Shown here piece after piece: positions 1-7,664 of a stretch of 33,991 bases of DNA. Each line of letters starts with the position of its first letter. Position 1 is the stretch's first letter. The position numbers and the translations under genes are program-made. The notes beneath the pieces were generated by a model. The model was given only the letters and a program-made list of their open reading frames with translations, searched no databases and had not been told where the DNA came from. The DNA comes from Defluviitaleaceae bacterium (GTDB lineage: Bacteria; Bacillota; Clostridia; Lachnospirales; WRAX01): positions 1-33,991 of the forward strand of contig WQSI01000004.1 in assembly GCA_009787945.1 (NCBI GenBank), given 5' to 3'.

Positions 1-1
1 C

Positions 2-307
2 CTCGCCCTTGCTCCAAAGTCCAACGCCCTTTACACCGCCTACAACACCGCTATGAGCGATATTGCCAAAAACCCAGCCGAACCTGTGCCGCTGACAATC
101 CGCAACGCCCCCACAAAACTAATGAGCCAGCTGGATTATGGAAAAGGCTATAAATACGCCCACGATTTTGAAAACAAGGTCACTGATATGCAGTGTCTGC
201 CCGACAGTTTAGCAGACAAAAAATATTACAATCCCACAAACCAAGGTCGGGAATTGCGGATTGGGGAGCATATGGAAAATATTAGCGAGTTACGCAAGGG
301 CAAATAG
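2..307 (+). CDS. rarA: Replication-associated recombination protein A (RarA/MgsA), C-terminal part
   Basis: This is the 3' end of a gene that enters from the left edge. The reading frame is open from base 2, so the ATG at 53 in the ORF track is internal. The last ~100 residues include LALAPKSN, RNAPTKLM and GYGKGYKYAHD-like text (here DYGKGYKYAHDFE) and the ending RRYYxPT-like KKYYNPTNQG, all typical of the RarA C-terminal domain. RarA is a cytoplasmic AAA+ ATPase that acts at stalled replication forks. The ATPase part lies outside the window. No terminator is obvious between its stop and the next promoter at 322. Confidence 0.9.
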   Translation, partial: LALAPKSNALYTAYNTAMSDIAKNPAEPVPLTIRNAPTKLMSQLDYGKGYKYAHDFENKVTDMQCLPDSLADKKYYNPTNQGRELRIGEHMENISELRKGK

Positions 308-321
308 AATGTGAAATTTCC

Positions 322-350
322 TTGACGATTAGGTTAATATGGTTTATACT
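322..350 (+). promoter_or_regulatory. Sigma-A promoter of the bPH-like membrane protein gene
   Basis: TTGACG (322-327), 17-bp spacer, TATACT (345-350). The expected transcription start near 357 leaves a very short leader. This favours the TTG start at 371 over the GTG at 362. Confidence 0.6.
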
Positions 351-370
351 GGAATGTAGAGGTGATTGCT

Positions 371-820
371 TTGGAAGAAAAAGCTTTTGGCAAGGAAATT
401 GCAACCGTTGGCACGGTTATTTTGTATCGGATTAATGTTGCCATGGCGGCTATTTTGGTTTTTATAAATGTGCAGATATTTGTGGGGCTGTTTATGGATG
501 AGTATGCGGATTTTCCTATTGTCACTCTAATTATTTTATCTATATGTATCATTTACGGCTTTGTCGCTGTTAATTTTATGATAACAAGGATAAAGATTTT
601 TGAAAATGGCTTGGAATACCGAAGCCTGTTCAAACGCCGTTTTGTAAGTAACCAGGACATTAAACATACAGAATTTTACAGAAAAGACAAGCTGCGTATG
701 CGCATTACCATCCACATGAAGCAGGGCAACCCAATGGTGATAAACATTGCTAAATACAAGGATAATCAGCCCATTGTTGATTTTTGTGCTGATTTCAAAA
801 AGAAAGACAAATTAACGTAA
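371..820 (+). CDS. Small membrane protein with two TM helices and a PH-like C-terminal domain
   Basis: Not recognised as a named family. About 149 residues: a short cytosolic start, two hydrophobic segments (roughly 21-42 and 49-72) and a soluble C-terminal part. The soluble part (ITRIKIFENGLEYRS, then basic beta-strand-like text) resembles bacterial PH (bPH) domains that follow paired TM helices. I chose the TTG at 371 because GAGGTGAT sits 6 nt before it; the track starts at the GTG at 362, which overlaps that ribosome binding site. The gene is monocistronic between rarA and the tdh promoter. Function is unknown; a membrane-associated regulatory or stress role is only a guess. Confidence 0.6.
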   Translation: MEEKAFGKEIATVGTVILYRINVAMAAILVFINVQIFVGLFMDEYADFPIVTLIILSICIIYGFVAVNFMITRIKIFENGLEYRSLFKRRFVSNQDIKHTEFYRKDKLRMRITIHMKQGNPMVINIAKYKDNQPIVDFCADFKKKDKLT

Positions 821-828
821 AAAGAAGC

Positions 829-857
829 TTGAAAGGTTACACATATTGCGTTATAAT
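829..857 (+). promoter_or_regulatory. Sigma-A promoter of tdh-kbl
   Basis: TTGAAA (829-834), exact 17-bp spacer, TATAAT (852-857). The leader to the tdh ATG is about 40 nt and ends in AAGGAG. No riboswitch-like structure was seen in it. Confidence 0.7.
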
Positions 858-902
858 TGATTTGAAAACAAATATTTAACATAATAAAGGAGATTTTTTG
901 AC

Positions 903-1949
903 ATGCAAAAAACCATGAAAGCAATTGTAAAAGCCCGTGCCGAATTTGGCGGGCTAGAAATTAAAGATGTGCCAGTGCCAGAGATTGGTCCAAATGAAGT
1001 TCTTGTTAAAATGCGCAAAAACGGCATCTGCGGCACCGATGTCCACATTTACAAATGGGATGCTTGGGCGCAACGTACAATCCCAACACCAATGACCATC
1101 GGGCATGAATTTGTTGGCACAATTGAACAAATTGGCTCAAGCGTCCAGGGTTATGAAATTGGGCAGCTTGTTTCTGGCGAAGGTCATGTTGTTTGCGGCA
1201 AATGCCGCTGGTGCATCACGGGCGAGCAGCATCTTTGCCGCGCCACTAAAGGTATTGGTGTCAATATGACTGGCGTTTTTGCAGAATATGCCGCAATTCC
1301 TGCAACTAACATCTGGCCTTGCGACCCATCTATCCCAGAAAGCATCTTGGCGATACAAGACCCTCTCGGCAATGCCATTCACACGGCATATTCTTTCCCT
1401 CTAATTGGTGAAGATGTGCTTATTACAGGTGCTGGTCCAATTGGTCTTATGGCTATCCCTGTTGCTAAAATGGCAGGGGCACGCAATATCGTGGTAACTG
1501 CCCGCCGTGACGCGCCTTTAAAGCTTGCCATGGAGCTTGGCGCAACCGCTACTGTAAACGTGAAAAACCAAAAAATAGCTGACGTTGCCAAAGAGCTTGG
1601 CATGAAAGAAGGCTTTGACGTAGGTATGGAAATGTCTGGCAATCCAGATGCTTTTGCTGAAATGGTAGACAATATGGCAAATGGCGGAAAAATCGCCATC
1701 CTTGGCATTTTTGCTGATGACATCAAGCTTGATTGGGATAAAATCATCTTCCGCATGTTAACCCTAAAAGGCATCTACGGCCGCACCATGTACGACACTT
1801 GGTACAAAATGACAGCCCTGCTTCAATCTGGTCTTGTTCCCCATATGGAAAAAATTGTAACCCACGAATTCCATTACAGCAAAGTGGAGGAAGCCTTTGA
1901 AGCAGCAATGGGCCCTGATGCGGTTAAGGTTGTGCTTAATTGGGATTAA
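903..1949 (+). CDS. tdh: L-threonine 3-dehydrogenase
   Basis: A cytoplasmic zinc-dependent medium-chain dehydrogenase that oxidises L-threonine with NAD+ to 2-amino-3-ketobutyrate. Visible features, in order: the catalytic zinc region NGICGTDVHIY (about residue 40) with GHEFVG; a structural zinc knuckle with four cysteines, CGKCRWC...LC (about 98-111); and a Rossmann glycine motif, GAGPIGLMA (about 175). The length of 348 aa is typical. AAGGAG precedes the ATG at good spacing. It is followed 95 bp later by kbl, which takes the next step, so the pair is the Tdh-Kbl route from threonine to glycine plus acetyl-CoA. The stop codon lies inside a 24-nt sequence shared with the end of the palindrome at 10943-11108 (see repeat at 1943). 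Confidence 0.95.
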   Translation: MQKTMKAIVKARAEFGGLEIKDVPVPEIGPNEVLVKMRKNGICGTDVHIYKWDAWAQRTIPTPMTIGHEFVGTIEQIGSSVQGYEIGQLVSGEGHVVCGKCRWCITGEQHLCRATKGIGVNMTGVFAEYAAIPATNIWPCDPSIPESILAIQDPLGNAIHTAYSFPLIGEDVLITGAGPIGLMAIPVAKMAGARNIVVTARRDAPLKLAMELGATATVNVKNQKIADVAKELGMKEGFDVGMEMSGNPDAFAEMVDNMANGGKIAILGIFADDIKLDWDKIIFRMLTLKGIYGRTMYDTWYKMTALLQSGLVPHMEKIVTHEFHYSKVEEAFEAAMGPDAVKVVLNWD

Positions 1950-1966
1950 GAACCAGCAGTCAATAA
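1943..1966 (+). repeat. Solo end of the topB-type palindromic repeat
   Basis: The 24 bases around the tdh stop codon (GGATTAAGAACC, then AGCAGTCAATAA) match the reverse complement of the right end of the 10943-11108 palindrome (bases 11091-11114) with one mismatch. The opposite arm is not present here, so this is either a remnant or a single terminus. The rest of the 95-bp tdh-kbl gap holds only the kbl ribosome binding site. Confidence 0.6.
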
Positions 1967-2044
1967 ATATTTGGTTTTGCAACCGATAAATTTGATATTA
2001 AATGGAATATGTGACAGAACTAACATAATAAAGGAGAACTTAAA

Positions 2045-3232
2045 ATGAAAACAGCATACAAACACTGGGCGGCACTTGCCCAAGAGATTAAAGATAGCGG
2101 TTTGTGGAAAACCGAGCGCATCATCACCACTCCACAAGGGGCGCAGATTGATACAACTGCCACCAAGGGCGTTATCAACATGTGCGCCAATAACTACCTG
2201 GGCTTGTCCAACAATGAGGACATTAAAAAAGCTGCAATTGAAGGCATTGGGCGTTGGGGCTATGGCTATTCCAGCGTGCGCTTCATCTGCGGCACAAGCC
2301 AGCTGCATAAAGACTTGGAAGAGAAGCTTTCCAACTTTTTAGGTATGGAAGATACAATTCTTTATAGCTCTTGTTATGATGCCAACGGCGGTCTTTTTGA
2401 AACTATTTTGACTGCGGAAGATGCCATTATATCTGACGAGCTTAACCATGCTTCCATTATTGATGGTGTGCGCCTTTGCAAGGCTATGCGCTACCGCTAC
2501 AAAAACAACAATATGGAAGAGCTTGAAAATTGCTTAAAAGACGCTACTGAGAAGGGTGCGCGCATTAAAGCAATCGTAACTGACGGCGTGTTTTCCATGG
2601 ACGGCACAATTGCAGACCTTGTTTCCGTTTGCGATTTGGCTGATAAATATGACGCAATTGTTATTGTGGATGATAGCCATGGTGTTGGCGTTATTGGCGA
2701 CAACCTAAAGGGCGCACACGAACATTGCGGCGTTATCGAGCGCATTGACGTGATGACAGGCACATTAGGCAAAGCCCTTGGCGGCTCATCTGGCGGCTAC
2801 ACCACAGGCAAAAAAGCCATTATCGACATTTTGCGCCAACGCAGCCGCACCTACCTATTCTCCAACACCCTATCCCCAATCATCGCATCTGCGTCTATCA
2901 AAGTTATTGATATGATTGAAAACGACAAAGAGCTGGTGGGCAGAATTAAAGAAAACACCGCCTATTTCCGCAAAGGACTAAAGGAAATTGGCTATGACAT
3001 AATCGAAGGCACTCACCCCATCGTGCCAATTATGACCTACGACGAAATTAAAGCAGGACAGCTTGCCGAGAAAATGCTAGAAAAAGGCGTTTACGTCATC
3101 GGCTTCTTCTTCCCCGTGGTTCCCCGCGGCAAAGCCCGCGTCCGCACCCAAGTGTCCGCCGCCCACACCCGTGAGCAGCTAGACCACGCGCTAAATGCCT
3201 TTAAAGAAGCCAAAGCAGAGCTTGGGATTTAA
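2045..3232 (+). CDS. kbl: Glycine C-acetyltransferase (2-amino-3-ketobutyrate CoA ligase)
   Basis: A PLP enzyme of the alpha-oxoamine synthase family. It cleaves 2-amino-3-ketobutyrate with CoA into glycine and acetyl-CoA, using the product of the preceding tdh. Features seen: NNYLGLS near the N-terminus, [11 protein letters not shown] (the aspartate/histidine region that holds PLP), and [14 protein letters not shown] containing the Schiff-base lysine (about residue 245). The 395 aa are full length for Kbl. AAGGAG lies just before the ATG. The same AACATAATAAAGGAG string precedes both tdh and kbl, so the two share their translation-initiation region as well as their pathway. Confidence 0.95.
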   Translation: MKTAYKHWAALAQEIKDSGLWKTERIITTPQGAQIDTTATKGVINMCANNYLGLSNNEDIKKAAIEGIGRWGYGYSSVRFICGTSQLHKDLEEKLSNFLGMEDTILYSSCYDANGGLFETILTAEDAIISDELNHASIIDGVRLCKAMRYRYKNNNMEELENCLKDATEKGARIKAIVTDGVFSMDGTIADLVSVCDLADKYDAIVIVDDSHGVGVIGDNLKGAHEHCGVIERIDVMTGTLGKALGGSSGGYTTGKKAIIDILRQRSRTYLFSNTLSPIIASASIKVIDMIENDKELVGRIKENTAYFRKGLKEIGYDIIEGTHPIVPIMTYDEIKAGQLAEKMLEKGVYVIGFFFPVVPRGKARVRTQVSAAHTREQLDHALNAFKEAKAELGI

Positions 3233-3240
3233 AATATACA

Positions 3241-3279
3241 ACAACCCCCGCAGATGCCTATGTCTGCGGGGTTTGTTGT
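3241..3279 (+). terminator. Rho-independent terminator of tdh-kbl
   Basis: A 9-bp perfect stem, CCCCGCAGA/TCTGCGGGG, with an 8-nt loop, followed by TTTGTTGT, begins 13 bp after the kbl stop. The rest of the gap to the convergent gene at 3365 shows nothing else. Confidence 0.85.
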
Positions 3280-3364
3280 CATTGGTCATATATTGATAAA
3301 ATCTTTTATTGACCTATTCCCCATAATGGACGAGCTACATAATTATCGACAACAATTATTCTGA

Positions 3365-4858
3365 TTAGTCAATTATGAAGTTTCCGCTTTGAACTCTACC
3401 GAAGTGAACTTGACCATTCTGTGACCACCTTGTAACATTGTGACCTGTGCGAGTTCCTAATCCCCAGTGTCCATACGTCCAATTCCCTTGGTACACATTA
3501 CCATGCCGCCAATACGTACCCCAACCGATTGCATTATTCCACCAGTGTGTACCCCCACCAATTGCATTATTATTTATATAATTCCCCTGGGACACATTAC
3601 CAGTATGCCACCAGAATGTTGCCGTTCCGTTGGGAAGGTCGTTTGTAAACCAACCCTGAATTATATTTCCATTATGCCACCAATATGTACCCCAGCCAGA
3701 CCTTAGTCCTTCTCCAGCAAAGCCACCAGAATAGATGTCCCCATTGATTAACCAAACTGTGCCTTGTCCATTTAACCAATTGTTAACAAAGTCACCTTGA
3801 GCAATATTTCCACTGGCTCTCCAATGGGTTCCCCGTGTACGCCAACCATTATTCCAACTACCTTGAAAAACACTGCCGTCTGGCCACCACATAGTGCCCC
3901 ATCCGTGAGGCTGAAGATTAACAAAGCTTCCCACATAAACAGCCCCGGAATCCCACCGCAGCGTGATGCTATCAGATGCTGGCCACTGGGGAGCAGGGCC
4001 TGGGCGAGCAGGTGGCTGTTGTTGAGGGCGCGAAGGTGCTGGACCTGGATGCGATGGTTGTGTTACGCTGGGTGGGGTTGGCTGCGTTGGTTGTGTCACA
4101 TGGGGCGGGGTTGGTTGGGATGTGTGTGGAGGTGTGGGACGCACTGACGAACCAGTATTTGTCTGACCTCTAACAACATTATTATAAATGTCCCTTGTAA
4201 CTTCGCTAGTGATAGTTGACACTATTGCTGTGGCTATTGTCTTACCAAGCCATTTTCCAACAGGTATCAACCAAGCAAGCGTGGGTTGCATTGGAGGATA
4301 ATAAGTAATTTCCCACCCCCCAAAGAATCCTCCGTATATAGCTTTGGAAACGCCCTCTGGCCACGAATAACTTAAAAACGTCACTTCCTCACCAACTGGC
4401 ACATATGAAGGAACATGAATGTAATAGGCAATTTCATAAATTCCGCCAAGCATGCCTAGGTTTGAAATAGCGTTGAAGGCGTTTCGTGTTTCTTCAATAG
4501 TGTTAAAATACATAACCAGATTGCCCAGTCCTTGGAAATATCCCGAAGCGTTTACGGAGCTTGCCAAGATGCTACCGTCAGTGGATGTGTTTACTAGCAA
4601 AATCCTAGATTGAAAAACATCATACAGATGTGTCGTACCCGTGTGAGTGTTTGTGACTGCGTAGGACATGCCATCGAGTTCAATAAAAACAAATCTGGTG
4701 TTGGTAGAATTAATGATGGATTGTATGTCATATACATTCCCATTGATTAGAAATCGACCATTGTCGTTTACAACCTGACCAGAAATCGGGGTAATATAGA
4801 TAGTTGATAATGAGATAATGAGTACCAAACTCATCATGCGTTTGAGAATTTTTCTCAC
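3365..4858 (-). CDS. Exported MORN-repeat protein with a proline-rich linker
   Basis: A 497-residue modular protein. Residues 1-28 form a signal peptide (basic MRKILKR, then a hydrophobic core). Residues 30-200 are a unique domain with no recognised family. Residues 240-293 are a low-complexity Pro/Gln/Thr linker (repeated PTPPH, TQP, PGPAP). Residues ~298-490 hold about eight MORN-type repeats of the GxGTxWWxNGNxxQGxxxxN form, unusually rich in tryptophan. One repeat appears internally shortened (GGGTHWWNNAIGWGTYW). The start is GTG, preceded by AAGGAGG. No LPXTG or C-terminal anchor is visible, so it is probably secreted or loosely attached. A strong promoter and a two-hairpin leader lie upstream. 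Function is unknown; MORN arrays usually bind lipid or protein, or give spacing. Confidence 0.75.
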   Translation of the reverse strand: MRKILKRMMSLVLIISLSTIYITPISGQVVNDNGRFLINGNVYDIQSIINSTNTRFVFIELDGMSYAVTNTHTGTTHLYDVFQSRILLVNTSTDGSILASSVNASGYFQGLGNLVMYFNTIEETRNAFNAISNLGMLGGIYEIAYYIHVPSYVPVGEEVTFLSYSWPEGVSKAIYGGFFGGWEITYYPPMQPTLAWLIPVGKWLGKTIATAIVSTITSEVTRDIYNNVVRGQTNTGSSVRPTPPHTSQPTPPHVTQPTQPTPPSVTQPSHPGPAPSRPQQQPPARPGPAPQWPASDSITLRWDSGAVYVGSFVNLQPHGWGTMWWPDGSVFQGSWNNGWRTRGTHWRASGNIAQGDFVNNWLNGQGTVWLINGDIYSGGFAGEGLRSGWGTYWWHNGNIIQGWFTNDLPNGTATFWWHTGNVSQGNYINNNAIGGGTHWWNNAIGWGTYWRHGNVYQGNWTYGHWGLGTRTGHNVTRWSQNGQVHFGRVQSGNFIID

Positions 4859-4871
4859 AAAAATAACCTCC

Positions 4872-5012
4872 TTCGGCTCTAAAAATATAGTTGACTAATA
4901 AGCCTAAGTGAGGTAAAATTGTCACTAGGCTTATAAAGGCCGTACGGGACACGCAGGTCGCGAAACTTTTGCTGAGTAGACGACTTGCGTGTCCTTTTTG
5001 CCTTTGTAAATC
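4872..5012 (-). ncRNA. Structured 5' leader, copy A (two hairpins)
   Basis: Downstream of the promoter at 5014-5042, the predicted transcript forms hairpin 1 (4947-4994: GGACACGCA pairs with TGCGTGTCC, then an inner GTCG/CGAC) and hairpin 2 (4898-4934: ATAAGCCTA pairs with TAGGCTTAT, inner GTGA/TCAC). The AAGGAGG of the MORN gene follows. The hairpin-2 loop AGTGACAATTTTACC closely matches that of copy B at 33326-33480. Both copies also share GTCTAC in the hairpin-1 loop region. It matches no riboswitch class I can name, and it may be a cis-regulatory RNA or a DNA repeat. Confidence 0.5.
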
Positions 5013-5013
5013 A

Positions 5014-5042
5014 ATTATAAGTCAACCCGCTATTTTTGTCAA
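5014..5042 (-). promoter_or_regulatory. Consensus sigma-A promoter of the MORN gene
   Basis: On the minus strand: TTGACA (5037-5042), 17-bp spacer, TATAAT (5014-5019), a perfect consensus. It starts a leader of about 145 nt. Confidence 0.8.
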
Positions 5043-5116
5043 CACAAAAATCGGGGGTTAAGCAATTTTAATGCCCGAAACCCGCTGCGACCAATCACCC
5101 TGCATCAAGTGCGGGA

Positions 5117-6442
5117 TTACGGGGTTTGTGTAACGACTTCCCCGACAACTTCATATTGGAAAGTTTCGGTTATGCGCACTTGGACAAATTCGCCAAGTTG
5201 CAGGTGGCGGTGGCTGGAGATGAAAACCATGCCGTCGATGTCGGGGGCTTCGCCAAAGGAGCGGCCGAAATATATGCCGTTTTCTTCCGCGCCTTCGACG
5301 ACGACTTCGTAAGTGCGGCCATCTCTTTTTGCTAGTTGGTTGGCGGTTGCGCCCTGTTGGATTTTCATTAGGCGGTCATAGCGAGCCAATTTGGTTTTTT
5401 CTTCTAAATGGTCTGGCAGGTTGTCTGCGGGGGTGCCTTCTTCTCTGGAATATGGGAAAACGCCAAGCCAATCAAATTCCATATCCTCCACAAATTTGCA
5501 CATGGCTGCAAAATCTGCCTTGGTTTCCCCTGGAAATCCTGTGATTAGAGTTGTTCGCAAAACCACATTGGGAACAGACTTGCGTATATGGGCAATGGTG
5601 TCCCGTAGGCTTTGCTCAGTGCTTCTGCGCCCCATTAGCTTCAAAATTTTATCGGAGCAGTGTTGGATTGGCAAGTCAATATATGGTAAAATTTTGGGGT
5701 TTTGCGCCATTTCTGCCAATAGGTCATCATAGATATGTTCTGGGTAGCAATATAGCAGGCGAAGCCAATGTATGCCTTCGATTTTAGATAGTTTATCAAG
5801 CAAAACATGGAGTTTTTGCCCTTCATAGATGTCTGTTCCATACAGGGTTGTGTCTTGGGCGACCAAAACAAGCTCGCGCACCCCTAAATCTGCCAATCGT
5901 TTGGCTTCTTCCAGCAAGCTTTCAAGGTGGCGGCTGGTATAGCTCCCGCGAATGGCGGGGATTGTGCAGTATGTGCAATTTTTGTCGCAACCTTCTGCAA
6001 TGCGCAAATATGCGTAATGTTTGGGGGTGGAAGGTATGCGCAAAAGCTCCAAATCCGTTGTTAGCGGTTGTATGGCGGCGGCAACCCCCAACGCCTTTTG
6101 TACAACAGGTATAAGGTTTGCGTATTCGTTAACGCCCATTACGGCATCCACGCCGTCCACTGCCAAAATGTCCTCACGATAGCGCACAGCGGCGCAGCCC
6201 GTCACAATTACAGCACGGCAGCATCCTGTTTCTTTTTGACCAATTGCCGACTGGATTTCTTGATAACTTTCATCAACTGCATCTTGCAAAAAACCGCAAG
6301 TGTTGATGATGATAACCTCTGCTTGACTAGCGTCAGCCGTCAACACAAACCCTTGACTAGCCAAAAGCCCAAGCATAACCTCGCTGTCCACGGTATTTTT
6401 ATCACAACCCAAAGACACCAAGGCGACTCTTAATTCACTCAT
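5117..6442 (-). CDS. rimO: Ribosomal protein S12 methylthiotransferase RimO
   Basis: A radical-SAM enzyme that methylthiolates an aspartate of ribosomal protein S12. Visible: the N-terminal UPF0004 domain with VSLGCDKNTVDSE and INTCGFL (cluster cysteines); the radical-SAM motif CDKNCTYCTIP (about residue 145); and a C-terminal TRAM-type beta domain. I moved the start from the track's 6493 to the ATG at 6442 (AAAGGG box, MSELRVALVSLGC), giving 441 aa, the usual size. It is the last gene of the ispG operon; the gap to the zinc-ribbon gene upstream is 1 bp. The family normally acts in the cytoplasm on assembling ribosomes. Confidence 0.93.
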   Translation of the reverse strand: MSELRVALVSLGCDKNTVDSEVMLGLLASQGFVLTADASQAEVIIINTCGFLQDAVDESYQEIQSAIGQKETGCCRAVIVTGCAAVRYREDILAVDGVDAVMGVNEYANLIPVVQKALGVAAAIQPLTTDLELLRIPSTPKHYAYLRIAEGCDKNCTYCTIPAIRGSYTSRHLESLLEEAKRLADLGVRELVLVAQDTTLYGTDIYEGQKLHVLLDKLSKIEGIHWLRLLYCYPEHIYDDLLAEMAQNPKILPYIDLPIQHCSDKILKLMGRRSTEQSLRDTIAHIRKSVPNVVLRTTLITGFPGETKADFAAMCKFVEDMEFDWLGVFPYSREEGTPADNLPDHLEEKTKLARYDRLMKIQQGATANQLAKRDGRTYEVVVEGAEENGIYFGRSFGEAPDIDGMVFISSHRHLQLGEFVQVRITETFQYEVVGEVVTQTP

Positions 6443-6443
6443 T

Positions 6444-6752
6444 TTAAGACCCTTTCTTTGTAACCTTTTTCTTGTTAAACGCCGACGGCACAAGGCGGTA
6501 GGCTTCTTTTTTATCCATTTTGGTTATATATCGCGTGGCGATTCTCTCCCCGCAATTTGGGCAAAACACCGCCCCATGATGCTGAGAAAAATCAACCGAC
6601 CCTTCTATAATTCGGTCATTGTACATTTTAACCAACCCGCTTTCCCCAACCTTTTGATAACGGGCAATAAAACCCTTGCACATAGCACAAGAGATTATCA
6701 AAATGTGACTGCCACGGATTTTTTTGCAGTTTGGGTTTGGGTATATTGTCAT
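6444..6752 (-). CDS. Small zinc-ribbon protein, unknown function
   Basis: 102 residues from the ATG at 6752 (GGGAGAA box upstream). Two CxxC pairs, CAMC (about residue 22) and CPNC (about residue 63), suggest one zinc ribbon. The tail is basic (NKKKVTKKG). It overlaps the HEPN gene by ATGA at 6749-6752 and ends 1 bp before rimO, so translation of the three genes is probably coupled. No family recognised. It may be the partner of the HEPN protein, or simply an operon passenger. Confidence 0.65.
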   Translation of the reverse strand: MTIYPNPNCKKIRGSHILIISCAMCKGFIARYQKVGESGLVKMYNDRIIEGSVDFSQHHGAVFCPNCGERIATRYITKMDKKEAYRLVPSAFNKKKVTKKGS

Positions 6753-7663
6753 GGGCTTTCTTCTCCCAAGGTGCTTATAACCAACAAAATTAACGACAAG
6801 CAACGATTGAAGAAATATTCGTGATGAAGGGGGTTTGTAATTTGCGTAACATCAGTTCCTTTATGTCGTATATCAAATCTATTCCCAATAGCCCACAATG
6901 TCTTAAACTCTTTGTCAAAAAGTTCGATAAATTCTTGCCTTTTGTCACCAATTGTCTTTATAACTTCTGTTTCTGAAGATTTTCGCTTACGGTCTGCATG
7001 ATATGTTTTGATATATTCAAATGCATCCCAAATTTTCTCGCAAGCGGTTTTTCTGCTAGACGGGTGGGGTTGCTTGTAATGATGAAACGCATCTTTAAGC
7101 AATTCCCTAATCCCTTCTTCTTGAAAATCATTAACCATATTTACAACAGATGGCGTTAAAATGGCGTTATAAACGACCCTCTCTACATTTTTGTCATCCG
7201 TCAGCACAAATAAAAGCCCAACTAAATCGAATATACCATTAATCTCTTTTTGGAATTCAATAAAGAAGTTATCTGTTCCGAGGTGCCTGATGTGATAATG
7301 CCTATGAAAGCTGTGCCAATTCATCTCCTCAAAGTCCTCGCCGTTTTTGGCGATATATTCAATTAAATCTAATAAGCTATATTGGTCGTAGTTGGAATAT
7401 TCGTTGGGAGTTCGCATCCAATTATAGCCGTCCTCGTATAGCCGAGGAATTATGAATTTCATTTTTCTGTTAAAGCTATCTTCATCAAGTCCACAACAAA
7501 CTTCGTTGTCGGGATAGTCTGAACACCAATCAGGGAACTGGTGAGAAAGGTTCTTGTAATACTTGCTGCAACATTCAAGTAATATCCCGAACATGTCAGG
7601 TGTTATTGTGGATGTTCTGTTAATTGGTGACCTCATACCATGCCTTTCAGTAAACAGCTCCAT
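6749..7663 (-). CDS. HEPN-domain protein resembling AbiJ/abortive-infection families
   Basis: 304 residues from the ATG at 7663; its GGAGGGATAA ribosome binding site is the very end of ispG. The start MELFTERHG resembles the LFxxRxG opening of AbiJ N-terminal domain 4 proteins. The C-terminal third carries RFDIRH (about residues 262-267), which fits the R-x4-H motif of HEPN ribonucleases, followed by a hydrophobic helix. By family analogy it could be an RNase that limits phage growth, but the family call rests on short motifs. It lies between ispG (1-bp gap) and the zinc-ribbon gene (4-bp overlap). A defence-like gene inside a housekeeping operon is unusual. Confidence 0.55.
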   Translation of the reverse strand: MELFTERHGMRSPINRTSTITPDMFGILLECCSKYYKNLSHQFPDWCSDYPDNEVCCGLDEDSFNRKMKFIIPRLYEDGYNWMRTPNEYSNYDQYSLLDLIEYIAKNGEDFEEMNWHSFHRHYHIRHLGTDNFFIEFQKEINGIFDLVGLLFVLTDDKNVERVVYNAILTPSVVNMVNDFQEEGIRELLKDAFHHYKQPHPSSRKTACEKIWDAFEYIKTYHADRKRKSSETEVIKTIGDKRQEFIELFDKEFKTLWAIGNRFDIRHKGTDVTQITNPLHHEYFFNRCLSLILLVISTLGEESP

Positions 7664-7664
7664 T

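Noticed and set aside
903-1949. tdh as sorbitol or another polyol dehydrogenase
   Set aside because: The sequence pattern and the adjacent kbl fit threonine dehydrogenase much better.
3797-4147. Plus-strand ORFs opposite the MORN gene (3797-4147, 3976-4173)
   Set aside because: Mirror of the proline-rich linker and MORN repeats; repeated composition keeps the frame open.
4872-5012. Leader A as a c-di-GMP, preQ1, SAM or guanidine riboswitch
   Set aside because: The conserved cores I know for these classes are not present; naming a class would be a guess.
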